DNA from: an uncultured Clostridia bacterium
Lineage (GTDB): Bacteria > Bacillota > Clostridia > Lachnospirales > Lachnospiraceae
Direction of reading: 5' to 3'
NCBI GenBank assembly: GCA_945992055.1
Contig: CAMFVG010000109.1
Location: 1-63,998, forward strand
Length of the DNA: 63,998 nt
The number at the start of each line of letters is the position of its first letter. Position 1 is the stretch's first letter. Of the stretch, positions 38,087 through 47,987 are shown piece by piece. The notes beneath the pieces are model-generated. The model was given only the letters and a program-made list of their open reading frames with translations. It did not search any database and was not told the DNA's origin. The translations under genes were made by a program, and so were the position numbers.

Positions 38087-38157
38087 CTATTATAAAAGGG
38101 TGTAAAAGTGAAGAATCAGTCTAGTCATGTCAGGTAAAATGGAGTAAAATAAAAGGT

Positions 38158-39309
38158 ATGATGAAGGAATTAAAAGAACTATTAAACAATAATTTAAACA
38201 TGGATTTTCTCAAAGCGACGTTAAGCAATCCAAAAGAGAAGGACGGGGCAAAAAAGGTTAAAGTACGCCCAATTTTGAAAAAGAATCAGCTTTTGTTTCA
38301 GTGTGAAACTTATAGGAACAATCAAGTTTTTCATGGGAATTATGCAGCGGATGAGGCGATGCATGTATTGATGGAACATATGCAGCAGTTTAGACAGATG
38401 CAGTTAGAGACTAAAAAATTCCGTTATACCGTTCTTATAAGCAAAAAAGGAAAAGTTACTATCCAGAAAAAACAGCAGGAGGGTTGCGAAAAAGAAGTGG
38501 ATTTGTCACACAATCGCAGTAAAGCGTATATTTTGCAGGAGGGGATTGTGGTTCCGTTTCTGCAGGATTTGGGTGTTATGACATCCGAAGGAAAGATTGT
38601 TAGAAATAAGTATGATAAATTCCGTCAGATTAATCGCTTTTTGGAATTTGTTGAGGATATTCTTCCACAATTGGACCAAAATAGAGAAATAACCATTTTA
38701 GATTTTGGATGTGGGAAATCCTATCTTACTTTTGCCATGTATTACTATTTGCATCATTTGAAAAACTATGACGTGCGAATTATCGGATTGGATCTCAAAA
38801 AAGAAGTGATTCGTCATTGTAACGAGTTAAGCCGGAAATATGGCTATGAGAAGTTGAAATTTTTAGAAGGGAACATTGCCGATTATACAGGGGTAGAGGA
38901 AGTAGATATGGTGGTTACCCTACACGCTTGCGATACCGCTACAGATTTCGCATTGGACAAAGCCGTGGGTTGGAATGCAAAGGTAATCTTATCTGTTCCA
39001 TGCTGTCAACACGAGCTAAATGGGCAGATACAAAACGAGGTACTTGCGCCAATATTAAAATATGGCTTAGTTAAGGAGCGAATGGCAGCACTGATTACGG
39101 ATGCTATGCGCGCAGAGTATTTGGAAGGTTACGGATATGACACTCAGATTCTAGAATTTATAGATATGGAGCATACGCCGAAGAATATATTGATTCGGGC
39201 AGTGAAAACCGGGAAAAAGAAAGAGAATGAGGAGAGCATTCGAGCGTGTGAAGCATTTTTCCACGTAACGCCGACCTTGGGGAAATTATTGGAAGAAAGA
39301 GGAAAATAA
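38158..39309 (+). CDS. Class I SAM-dependent methyltransferase
   Basis: 'ITILDFGCGKSYLTFAMYYYLHHLKNYDVRIIGLDLKKEVIRHC'. Confidence 0.85.
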   Translation: MMKELKELLNNNLNMDFLKATLSNPKEKDGAKKVKVRPILKKNQLLFQCETYRNNQVFHGNYAADEAMHVLMEHMQQFRQMQLETKKFRYTVLISKKGKVTIQKKQQEGCEKEVDLSHNRSKAYILQEGIVVPFLQDLGVMTSEGKIVRNKYDKFRQINRFLEFVEDILPQLDQNREITILDFGCGKSYLTFAMYYYLHHLKNYDVRIIGLDLKKEVIRHCNELSRKYGYEKLKFLEGNIADYTGVEEVDMVVTLHACDTATDFALDKAVGWNAKVILSVPCCQHELNGQIQNEVLAPILKYGLVKERMAALITDAMRAEYLEGYGYDTQILEFIDMEHTPKNILIRAVKTGKKKENEESIRACEAFFHVTPTLGKLLEERGK

Positions 39310-41805
39310 ATGAGCAGAGAACGAACCATTAAACTGGCTGTTTTGTCGGTTGTGTTTGTTGTGGCTACGATTGTATTTAGTTATTGGACGAACCGTGGGA
39401 ATGCGGATATGACGGCAGATATGGAGGCGGCAACGCTACCTGTTATTTCCTTTGAAATAGAAGGAAACGATATGAATATGCTTGTGGGACATAAGCGAGA
39501 GATGAACGTTGCGGCAATGCGAGATGCCATCGCGGTTTATGGAGAGAACAAGAAACTAAAGGCCAACGTACAACTTGGCGAAAAAAAGATAAATTCGTTA
39601 AAGTATGAAGTTTATGAATTGGACGGCAAAGAACAACTTTTAGAAAAGACAGTAAAAAAGGTAGAGGATACCGTAACATTTGATTTTGGAAATGCCTTGA
39701 AAAAGGATCAAGAAGGACTTTTAAAAATTACGTTGGAGTGTAAGGGCGGCCCACTTTACTATTACACACGCATTGCACAAGATAATGGGTATTATTTGAA
39801 AGAGTGTTTGAATTATGCAATGGAGCTACATGCCAATATCTTGAACAAGCAGAATGAAGAAGGCGTGAAAAAAGTATTGGAGCCAAATGCACAGGCGAAC
39901 AATCAAACATTGCAGCATGTAACCATTCATTCCGATATTAAAAATGTGATGTGGGGCAGTTTGAAGCCAGAGGTGACGGGAGATCCTCTTGTTACCATTA
40001 CGGAAGCAAAGAAAGCGTACACTTCTATTTTGCTGCAATATCAAGTTACATGTGCGGGAGATAACAACAAAGAAGAAGTATATAATGTCAAAGAGTTTTT
40101 CAAGGTTACGCAAGGGACAAAGCAACTTTACTTGATGGAATATGATAGAACCATGGAAGAGGTTTTTGATACGTCAAATGTAGTATTAAATAATAAAGGC
40201 GTTATTCTTGGAGTGGCAGAAGAAAATCTTTCACACAAAATGAATCGAAAAGGGGATATTGTAGCATTTGTACAGGCGAATGAATTGTGGAGTTACAATA
40301 AAGAAGAGGATACCTTTTCCCTGGTGTTTAGCTTTGCAGATGCGGGGAAAGAGGATGTAAGAAATCGGACGGATAGGCATTCCATACGTATTTTTTCTAT
40401 GGAAGATGATGGGAGTATGACGTTTTCTGTTTGTGGATATATGAATCGTGGTAATCACGAAGGTGAGTCCGGGGTGGCCATTTACTATTTTAACATGGAA
40501 CAGAATGTGGTGAAAGAAGAAGCGTTTATTCCAAGTACACAGTCGTGTCCTGTGATTGAAGCAGCTTTGAACGAGTTGGCGTATTATAGCAAAGAACAGA
40601 ATGCGTTGTATGTAATGTTGGATGGAACTTTGATGAAAATTGATTCTAAAAAGGGAGAACAGACCGTTCTTATCAAAGGATTAGAAGAGAGCCAATATGT
40701 AACATCAGGAGACGGACATCTGCTTGCCTGCCAGAGAGAAAAGGACGGGCAAATGAAAACGGAAGTCTGGGATTTTGCAAAAGACAGCAAGTGGACAGTT
40801 GCTACTGAAGATGGAAAGGTGATCGTTCCACTTGGATTTATGGGAAATGACTTTGTATATGGTGTTTCAAATCAGGCTGATGCAGGATGTGACGTTTGGG
40901 GAGCACCGATTCAGGCCATGCACCGTTTGGAGATTCAAAATTCAAAGAAAAAAGTAATCAAAACCTATGAGAAGGAAAATGTTTATATTCTTGGTGCAAC
41001 CATTAAAGACAATTTGATTACGCTTAAGCAAGGAGTGAAAAACGGAACGGTTTATGCTTCTATGGAGGATGATTATATTACCAACAATGCAGCAACGAAT
41101 AAGTTTGTTTCGTTACAGTCTTTCTGGACAGATTTGAAAGGGACACAATATCGTTTTGCCTTTAGCGAGGGGCTTCGTGATAAAAGTGCAAAAACTTTGA
41201 AACCAAAACAGGTATTACAAGAAAGCACGGTGGTATTAAAGAGTACGAAAGAAGATGCAGAAAAATTTTATTATGTATATGGTCATGGTAAAGCAGCAGG
41301 CGCATTTTCAGAACCGGCAGAGGCTATTTTGCTGGCTGAACAATTATCCGGTGTTGTTGTTTCTCCGCGGCAGAGTTATGTATGGGAGGCAGACAATAGG
41401 GTTGCGTGGTATCGTAATTTCAATGTGGGGACTTTTACAGCAAAAGAAGGAGAAACGAATTTGGCAGCTTGTGTCAGAAAAGTACTTGCTTATGAGAAAG
41501 AATCCGTGGATGTTGTGTCAGAGCTTACTTCCAAGACAGCGGAGCAGATTTTAAGCGAGCAGTTAAAAACGGAAGCGGTTCGGTTCCGCGGATGTTCTGT
41601 GAAAGATATGTTTTACTTGATTGATAAAGGGGTGCCGGTAATCGGGCTGAAAAATAGTACGAACGCAGTTCTGTTTGTTGGGTATGATGCCAAGACGGCA
41701 ACTTATATAGACCCGACGAATGGCGGAACTTATACATCTTCAATTGAGAAGGTAAATGAGATGTTGCGGGGTAGTGGAAATGTGTTTATAGGATATACAA
41801 AATAA
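39310..41805 (+). CDS. Large membrane-anchored extracytoplasmic protein with C39-like C-terminal region
   Basis: N-terminal TM, long repeat-poor middle, C-terminal 'LIDKGVPVIGLKNSTNAVLFVGYDAKTATYIDPTNG'. Confidence 0.65.
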   Translation: MSRERTIKLAVLSVVFVVATIVFSYWTNRGNADMTADMEAATLPVISFEIEGNDMNMLVGHKREMNVAAMRDAIAVYGENKKLKANVQLGEKKINSLKYEVYELDGKEQLLEKTVKKVEDTVTFDFGNALKKDQEGLLKITLECKGGPLYYYTRIAQDNGYYLKECLNYAMELHANILNKQNEEGVKKVLEPNAQANNQTLQHVTIHSDIKNVMWGSLKPEVTGDPLVTITEAKKAYTSILLQYQVTCAGDNNKEEVYNVKEFFKVTQGTKQLYLMEYDRTMEEVFDTSNVVLNNKGVILGVAEENLSHKMNRKGDIVAFVQANELWSYNKEEDTFSLVFSFADAGKEDVRNRTDRHSIRIFSMEDDGSMTFSVCGYMNRGNHEGESGVAIYYFNMEQNVVKEEAFIPSTQSCPVIEAALNELAYYSKEQNALYVMLDGTLMKIDSKKGEQTVLIKGLEESQYVTSGDGHLLACQREKDGQMKTEVWDFAKDSKWTVATEDGKVIVPLGFMGNDFVYGVSNQADAGCDVWGAPIQAMHRLEIQNSKKKVIKTYEKENVYILGATIKDNLITLKQGVKNGTVYASMEDDYITNNAATNKFVSLQSFWTDLKGTQYRFAFSEGLRDKSAKTLKPKQVLQESTVVLKSTKEDAEKFYYVYGHGKAAGAFSEPAEAILLAEQLSGVVVSPRQSYVWEADNRVAWYRNFNVGTFTAKEGETNLAACVRKVLAYEKESVDVVSELTSKTAEQILSEQLKTEAVRFRGCSVKDMFYLIDKGVPVIGLKNSTNAVLFVGYDAKTATYIDPTNGGTYTSSIEKVNEMLRGSGNVFIGYTK

Positions 41806-41812
41806 GAAAAAG

Positions 41813-41845
41813 AAACGAGAAAGATTTCTCGTTTCTTTTATTTTT
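41813..41845. terminator. Terminator between convergent genes
   Basis: GAAACGAGAAA-ga-TTTCTCGTTTC-TTTTATTTTTT. Confidence 0.85.
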
Positions 41846-41856
41846 TGGACAGTAAT

Positions 41857-42339
41857 TTATTGTTGTGTCAGCCACTTGTGTTTTTCTAATGCTGTGTATA
41901 GAATCATTCCCAACACACCGCAAGATATTACTTCTCCAATACATACTGTTAACATCAAAAATGTGATTGGAAGATAGAGTCCATAAGCATAACGCAGCAC
42001 AAAAGGGATAATGGTAGTGTTTGAAATAATAGGTGGCAAGGGTGCAAGATATTTGTTTTTTTTGCGGAGTAGATATGTGAAGAAAGCACCAATAAGCGTT
42101 GCAAAGCTGCCAAATATAATATCTGGGAAAATAGCTCCACCCAACACGTTCCCTATTAAGCATCCGGCAAATAATCCGGGAATCGCAGCAGGGGTAAATA
42201 CAGGAAGAATGGTAAGTGATTCGGCGATTCGCACCTGAATTTGCCCAAAACTGAACGGTGCAAAAATGATGGTAAGTGCCACATAAAGAGCAGCAATCAT
42301 GGCTGCTTGTGTCCAAAATAGAACAGATTTGTTTTTCAT
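41857..42339 (-). CDS. queT: QueT-type queuosine precursor ECF transporter S component
   Basis: 'LYVALTIIFAPFSFGQIQVRIAESLTILPVFTPAAIPGLFAGCLIGN'; preQ1-like element in leader. Confidence 0.9.
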   Translation of the reverse strand: MKNKSVLFWTQAAMIAALYVALTIIFAPFSFGQIQVRIAESLTILPVFTPAAIPGLFAGCLIGNVLGGAIFPDIIFGSFATLIGAFFTYLLRKKNKYLAPLPPIISNTTIIPFVLRYAYGLYLPITFLMLTVCIGEVISCGVLGMILYTALEKHKWLTQQ

Positions 42340-42347
42340 AAGTTAAT

Positions 42348-42390
42348 CTCCTTAGTTTTGTTTTACGTCAGGATGGTTTCGAACTGACAA
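42348..42390 (-). promoter_or_regulatory. PreQ1-I riboswitch overlapping the queT SD
   Basis: Minus strand: GTCAGTTCGAAACCATCCTGACGTAAAACAAAACTAAGGAG; P1 GTCAG/CTGAC, A-rich L3, ACTAAGGAG tail. Confidence 0.8.
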
Positions 42391-42500
42391 ATAGGAGTAT
42401 AGCATGCATAAATGAGTATGACAAGAAAATTTTCTTCACAAAATATGCACAATTAGTTATTATTATAGGTAATCATGAGCTGAACAAGGAGAATTATAGA

Positions 42501-42998
42501 ATGAAGAAAGAAAATAAAAAATTAGCACAGGAAAGACGGGCAAAAGAAAAGAAACGAAAAGCAGTGAAAGAGATGGCAGCACAGATTTGTAAAATTGGCA
42601 TTCCGGTACTTGCATTTTTAATATTAGTAGGAGTGATTCTGTTTGATCCATTTTCAAAAAAAGAAACGGCAACAGACGATACGGCAGCAGGACAGACTGC
42701 AGAGCAGACGTTTGCAACAGACAGTTCTCTTGAGGTACAACAAGGAGATACCGTTAATATTGACTACGTAGGAAGCGTTGATGGCGTGGAGTTTGAAGGA
42801 GGCAACACACAAGGTGCAGGCACAGATCTTACTATTGGTTCCGGCACATACATCGATAATTTTGAAGAACAATTAATAGGTGCCCATCCGGGAGATAGTG
42901 TTGATGTGGATGTGACCTTTCCGAAAGATTATCATGTGGAAGACTTGAAAGGAAAAGAGGCTTTATTCAAAGTTGTAGTGAATGGTATTTATAAATAG
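42501..42998 (+). CDS. Membrane-anchored FKBP-type peptidyl-prolyl isomerase-like protein
   Basis: TM anchor then '[22 protein letters not shown]...[34 protein letters not shown]'. Confidence 0.85.
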   Translation: MKKENKKLAQERRAKEKKRKAVKEMAAQICKIGIPVLAFLILVGVILFDPFSKKETATDDTAAGQTAEQTFATDSSLEVQQGDTVNIDYVGSVDGVEFEGGNTQGAGTDLTIGSGTYIDNFEEQLIGAHPGDSVDVDVTFPKDYHVEDLKGKEALFKVVVNGIYK

Positions 42999-43111
42999 AA
43001 TAAAACTTTCGATTGACAATTGCGATAAACGGGAAAATAGGGTATACTATGAAAATAGTGAGAGAAATACCTGTTTTTCACAGGGGAAATAGAGTGAAGG
43101 AGTGTACAGAC

Positions 43112-44503
43112 ATGGATTTGGTAACAGTAAAAGCGTTGTACAAAAACCGTGAACAGTATTTAGACAAGGAAGTGACCGTAGGGGGATGGGTGCGAAGCAT
43201 TCGTGATTCTAAAACCTTTGGTTTTATCGTAGTAAATGACGGAAGTTATTTTGAGACATTACAGATTGTATATAACAATTCAATGGCAAACTTTGATGAA
43301 ATTTCAAAATTAAACGTAGGTGCAGCCATTATTGTAAAAGGAACATTAGTTGCAACACCTCAAGCAAAGCAGCCATTTGAAATTCAAGCAACAGAAGTGA
43401 CGGTAGAAGGTGCGTCTGCTCCGGACTATCCGCTTCAAAAGAAACGTCATAGTTTTGAATATTTAAGAACAATTGCACACTTGCGCCCAAGAACGAATAC
43501 GTTCCAGGCAGTGTTCCGCGTGCGTTCATTAATCGCATATGCAATCCACCAATTTTTCCAAGAAAGAGGATTTGTATATGTGCACACGCCAATTATTACA
43601 GGAAGTGACTGCGAGGGTGCCGGAGAAATGTTCCGCGTGACTACATTAGACATGGAAAATCTTCCGAAAAATGAAGATGGAACAGTGGATTATTCCAAAG
43701 ATTTCTTTAATAAAGAAACCAGTCTCACAGTAAGCGGTCAATTGAATGGAGAAACTTATGCGCAGGCGTTCAGAAACATCTATACTTTTGGGCCTACCTT
43801 CCGTGCAGAAAATTCTAATACAACCCGTCATGCAGCCGAGTTCTGGATGATCGAGCCGGAAATTGCATTTGCAGACTTGGAAGATGATATGAATCTTGCA
43901 GAAGCAATGCTTAAATATATTATCAATTATGTGCTTGAAAATGCACCGGAAGAAATGAATTTCTTTAATTCATTCGTAGATAAGGGATTGCTGGAACGTT
44001 TGAACAATGTTGCGAACTCTGACTTTGCCCGTGTAACATATACAGAAGCAATTGCATTGTTAGAGAAAAATAATGACAAGTTTGATTATAAGGTTTCTTG
44101 GGGATGCGATCTTCAGACAGAGCATGAGCGTTATCTGACGGAAGAGATTTATAAACGTCCGGTATTTGTAACGGATTATCCGAAGGACATCAAAGCATTC
44201 TATATGAAAATGAATGATGACAACAAGACAGTTGCGGCAGTTGACTGTTTGGTTCCGGGTATCGGTGAGATTATCGGTGGAAGTCAGAGAGAAGATGATT
44301 ACGATAAGTTATTAAAGAGAATGAACGAAATGGGATTGAATCCGGAAGAGTATCAATTCTATTTAGATCTTAGAAAATATGGTTCTACAAGACATGCAGG
44401 CTTTGGACTTGGTTTTGAACGTTGCGTAATGTATTTGACCGGAATGTCTAACATCAGAGATGTATTGCCGTTCCCAAGAACAGTTAATAACTGCGAATTA
44501 TAG
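43112..44503 (+). CDS. asnS: Asparagine--tRNA ligase
   Basis: '[22 protein letters not shown]', '[26 protein letters not shown]'; ATG 43112 preferred. Confidence 0.95.
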   Translation: MDLVTVKALYKNREQYLDKEVTVGGWVRSIRDSKTFGFIVVNDGSYFETLQIVYNNSMANFDEISKLNVGAAIIVKGTLVATPQAKQPFEIQATEVTVEGASAPDYPLQKKRHSFEYLRTIAHLRPRTNTFQAVFRVRSLIAYAIHQFFQERGFVYVHTPIITGSDCEGAGEMFRVTTLDMENLPKNEDGTVDYSKDFFNKETSLTVSGQLNGETYAQAFRNIYTFGPTFRAENSNTTRHAAEFWMIEPEIAFADLEDDMNLAEAMLKYIINYVLENAPEEMNFFNSFVDKGLLERLNNVANSDFARVTYTEAIALLEKNNDKFDYKVSWGCDLQTEHERYLTEEIYKRPVFVTDYPKDIKAFYMKMNDDNKTVAAVDCLVPGIGEIIGGSQREDDYDKLLKRMNEMGLNPEEYQFYLDLRKYGSTRHAGFGLGFERCVMYLTGMSNIRDVLPFPRTVNNCEL

Positions 44504-44511
44504 GATGATAG

Positions 44512-44547
44512 GGGCGTGGGAAGCAAAGGTTTCTCACGCCTGTTTGT
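44512..44547 (+). terminator. Probable terminator
   Basis: GGCGTGGGAA-gcaaag-GTTTCTCACGCC-TGTTTGTTT. Confidence 0.65.
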
Positions 44548-44571
44548 TTAAAAATAAAATGGAGGTTAAGT

Positions 44572-45771
44572 ATGGAAACGATTATTGTCGTATTGCTTGG
44601 TGTAGTTCTGTTTGTTGAGATTATTATTTTAATGACGGGAAAGAAAGGTAGAGATAAGGAGCAATTATCAAATCAGTTGAGTGAACTGAAAAAGGACAAT
44701 CAGGAACTTCGGGTCGGAGTCATCAAAGAAATCTCTGACGGGCAGGGGAAAAATGAAAAAACAATTCGTGAAAGTTTGATTCAGATTCAAGAATCAACCG
44801 AGAAAAGATTGCGTGAGGATAGCAGGAATGTTAACGAAACCATTTTAAACGGGCTGAAAAGAATTCAGGAAGCCACAGATAAAAAGTTGACAGATATCCA
44901 ACATAATATGGACGAGAAGCTTGATAAAAATTTACATACCAGATTGGATGAAAGTTTCAAACAGGTAGGAGAAAGACTGGAATCTTTATATCGAAGTTTG
45001 GGCGAATTAAAAAGTTTGGAAAATGGCGTTACCAGTTTGAATAAAACACTGTCTAATGTGAAAGCAAGAGGTGTTTATGGAGAAATGGCATTAGAAAACT
45101 TGTTGGCCAATATTTTAGATAAAAGTCAGTATGAAATAAATGTGGCAACAAGAGCGGGCAGTTCCGAAAGAGTAGAATTTGCTGTAAAAATTCCAGACAA
45201 GGAAAATAAGGGATATATTTTTCTTCCGATTGATTCCAAATTTCCGGCAGATATTTACGGAAAAGTATTGAATGCTGCGGAAAATGCAGATGTAGATAAT
45301 TTGAAAATGGCAATTCAGGAGTTGAAATTGCGCATTAGAAAAGAAGCAATGACGATACGCGACAAATACATAGCGCCACCGAATACCACAGATTTTGCGA
45401 TTATGTTTTTACCAACAGAAGGACTGTATTCAGAAGTGCTTCGGATAGATGGATTGGTAGAAGAATGTCAGGAAAAATACAAGATTGTTGTTGCAGGTCC
45501 AACAACTTTAACTGCCATTCTAAACAGTTTGTCGGTAGGCTTCAAATATCTGACAGTCAACAAAAAATCAGAAGAAATCATGAAAACGTTGGGGAATTTT
45601 AAGAGTCAGTTTGAAAAATTCAATGACTTAATTTTAAAGACCCAGAATAAGATATCAGATGCGCAGAAAGCCGCAGAAAAGTTAAGGGATCGAAGCGATA
45701 TGATACAAAGAAGGTTGGATAAGGTAGAAGTAGTAGAATATGAAGAATTAGAAAAAACCTCTGATGAATAA
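44572..45771 (+). CDS. rmuC: DNA recombination protein RmuC
   Basis: N-terminal TM, coiled coil, 'GVYGEMALENLLANIL', 'LPIDSKFPADIYGKV'. Confidence 0.93.
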   Translation: METIIVVLLGVVLFVEIIILMTGKKGRDKEQLSNQLSELKKDNQELRVGVIKEISDGQGKNEKTIRESLIQIQESTEKRLREDSRNVNETILNGLKRIQEATDKKLTDIQHNMDEKLDKNLHTRLDESFKQVGERLESLYRSLGELKSLENGVTSLNKTLSNVKARGVYGEMALENLLANILDKSQYEINVATRAGSSERVEFAVKIPDKENKGYIFLPIDSKFPADIYGKVLNAAENADVDNLKMAIQELKLRIRKEAMTIRDKYIAPPNTTDFAIMFLPTEGLYSEVLRIDGLVEECQEKYKIVVAGPTTLTAILNSLSVGFKYLTVNKKSEEIMKTLGNFKSQFEKFNDLILKTQNKISDAQKAAEKLRDRSDMIQRRLDKVEVVEYEELEKTSDE

Positions 45772-45787
45772 TCATCAGAGGTTTTGC
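45753..45787. terminator. Terminator between convergent genes
   Basis: AAAACCTCTGATGA-ataa-TCATCAGAGGTTTT. Confidence 0.85.
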
Positions 45788-45792
45788 TTGTT

Positions 45793-46977
45793 TTAAATTT
45801 TTTCACCGTTCATATACTTTGTCATAATATTTTGAATACGTCCGCTTGGGTTTAAAATGTCACTAATGGAACCATCGTGATTTAAGGTATCAATAATGAG
45901 TGCGATATATTTGCTTAAGTCACAGTTGATATACCAAGGTCTTTCTAATAGTTCCGGAGTCTGATAAATCAAGTTTGTTGTGAGAACGCCATGTAAAATA
46001 CCCTGCTCGTAAGCTTGATCAAATTTTTCCAAACCGTTTGTAAAAAGACCGAAAGTGGAAGCGGCAAAAATTCGATTTGCTTTTCTTTCTTTTAACTGTC
46101 TCGCAACATCCAGCATGCTATCACCGGAAGAAATCATATCATCAATGATAATTACATCTTTTCCTTCTACAGAAGCTCCCAAAAACTCGTGTGCAACAAT
46201 TGGGTTACGGCCGTTTACAATTCTTGAATAGTCACGACGTTTGTAGAACATTCCCATGTCTAATCCCAAAACATTTGCAAGATAGATTGCACGCCCTGTA
46301 GCGCCTTCGTCCGGACTAATAGCCATCATATGTTCGCTGTCTATTGTAAGGTCAGGGAACTTGCGAAGAAGAGCTTTAACAAATTGGTAAGTCGGACGGA
46401 CCGTTTCAAATCCGTGCAGAGGAATCGCGTTTTGGACACGAGGGTCGTGGGCATCAAATGTGATAATATTATCCACGCCCATTTGCACTAATTCTTGAAG
46501 TGCAAGTGCACAGTCCAAAGATTCTCTTGAACTTCTTTTATGTTGTCTGCTTTCGTACAAGAAAGGCATAATTACGTTGATTCTACGTGCTTTTCCGCCG
46601 ATTGCGGCAATCACTCTTTTTAAATTTTGAAAATGGTCATCTGGAGACATGCGGTTTGTATGACCGGATAATGAGTAGGTCAAACTATAGTTACAAACGT
46701 CAACCATAATAAAGATGTCTTTTCCTCTTACAGATTCATTAATAATACCTTTCGCCTCTCCGGATCCAAAACGAGGAACTTTTGCATCCACAATGAAAGA
46801 ATCTTTTGAATATTCGTTAAATACGGAATCCTCTTTTGCATCTACAATGGCCTCTTTGCGCCATTTTACAAGATAATCATCTACTTTTTTTCCGAGTTCC
46901 TGGCAACCGATGATCGGAATAAATCCAATCGGCCCTACCGGGATGTTTTCCAATGTGCGTTCAGTACGGTGTAACAT
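45793..46977 (-). CDS. prs: Ribose-phosphate pyrophosphokinase, long divergent form
   Basis: 'VIIIDDMISSGDSMLDVARQLKERKANRIFAASTFGLFTNG' PRPP motif; 394 aa. Confidence 0.88.
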   Translation of the reverse strand: MLHRTERTLENIPVGPIGFIPIIGCQELGKKVDDYLVKWRKEAIVDAKEDSVFNEYSKDSFIVDAKVPRFGSGEAKGIINESVRGKDIFIMVDVCNYSLTYSLSGHTNRMSPDDHFQNLKRVIAAIGGKARRINVIMPFLYESRQHKRSSRESLDCALALQELVQMGVDNIITFDAHDPRVQNAIPLHGFETVRPTYQFVKALLRKFPDLTIDSEHMMAISPDEGATGRAIYLANVLGLDMGMFYKRRDYSRIVNGRNPIVAHEFLGASVEGKDVIIIDDMISSGDSMLDVARQLKERKANRIFAASTFGLFTNGLEKFDQAYEQGILHGVLTTNLIYQTPELLERPWYINCDLSKYIALIIDTLNHDGSISDILNPSGRIQNIMTKYMNGEKI

Positions 46978-47972
46978 TAATTTTCCTCCCTGTTCATTAG
47001 TTTCTTCTTAATGCGAATATCATCGCCTGTGAGTTTCAACATGGTGTAATTGCTTGTGATTCGAGAGAAGGTTCTCTCGGAATAGATTTCTACCAGGGCT
47101 TCTAAAGAAAGATTTGTGGAAATAATTGTGGATTTCCCACGCAACAATCTTTCGTTCAAGCAAAGGAACAACTGTGAAACCGTAAATGAGTTGGCAAGTT
47201 CAGTTCCCAAATCATCTATAATCAAGAGATCACAGTCGAAAATGTGTTCATTCATTTCGCCTGCGTCTGCATCATTATCAAATTTACTTTTTGCTAGAGT
47301 GTCAAATAGTTCAAAGGAAGAGAGATAAATGACAGAAAAAGATCTGTCAATCAATTCTTTCGCAATACAGTTGGATAAAAAAGTTTTTCCGATACCAGTA
47401 TCACCATATAGAAATAAATTACGAAAATCTTTTCCAAAAGTATCGACAAATTCAAGGGCCACAGCATGCGCCTTTTGTATACTGGCCAACGAAGAACTTC
47501 CGGTTTTCGGGTCAGTATGATTGGAAGAATAATAGGAAAAAGAAAATGTATCGAAGTTTTCCTTTTGTAAAATATCCTTTAAATTTGACTGTGTATAGAG
47601 CAAATCAATGACAGCCTTTCGAAAACAATGACATTTTTGATTGCCGATATACCCCGTGTCCTTACAATCGGAACAATCGTAAATTGGCTCCAAATAATTA
47701 GCAGGAAATCCCTTTGATGTTAGTAGAGCAGCAGCTTTTTCGGATAAGGCTTTCAACTGTACTTTGAGTTCTTGCAATGCATTTTCGTCTCCCTCCAAAA
47801 GTTTGCGGGCCTGACGTACACTTAATTCAGAAATGGATAGCTGCAAATCCTTGTATTCCGGTATTTCGCGGTATACAATTTCGTGTCGCTTGTCCAAAGC
47901 ATTGCGGGTTTGAAGTTGTTTTTGTTCATAGGTACGAACGATAGTATCGTACTGGGAATTATTTAAAGCCAC
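46977..47972 (-). CDS. DnaC/DnaI-like helicase loader ATPase
   Basis: 'NLFLYGDTGIGKTFLSNCIAKELI', 'LLIIDDLGTE'. Confidence 0.92.
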   Translation of the reverse strand: MALNNSQYDTIVRTYEQKQLQTRNALDKRHEIVYREIPEYKDLQLSISELSVRQARKLLEGDENALQELKVQLKALSEKAAALLTSKGFPANYLEPIYDCSDCKDTGYIGNQKCHCFRKAVIDLLYTQSNLKDILQKENFDTFSFSYYSSNHTDPKTGSSSLASIQKAHAVALEFVDTFGKDFRNLFLYGDTGIGKTFLSNCIAKELIDRSFSVIYLSSFELFDTLAKSKFDNDADAGEMNEHIFDCDLLIIDDLGTELANSFTVSQLFLCLNERLLRGKSTIISTNLSLEALVEIYSERTFSRITSNYTMLKLTGDDIRIKKKLMNREEN

Positions 47973-47987
47973 GTAAAAACTCCTTTA

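Noticed and set aside
41786-42316. 176-aa minus-strand ORF
   Set aside because: Alternative frame of queT; Cys/His/Tyr/Ser-rich translation typical of a shadow ORF, and queT is clearly recognisable
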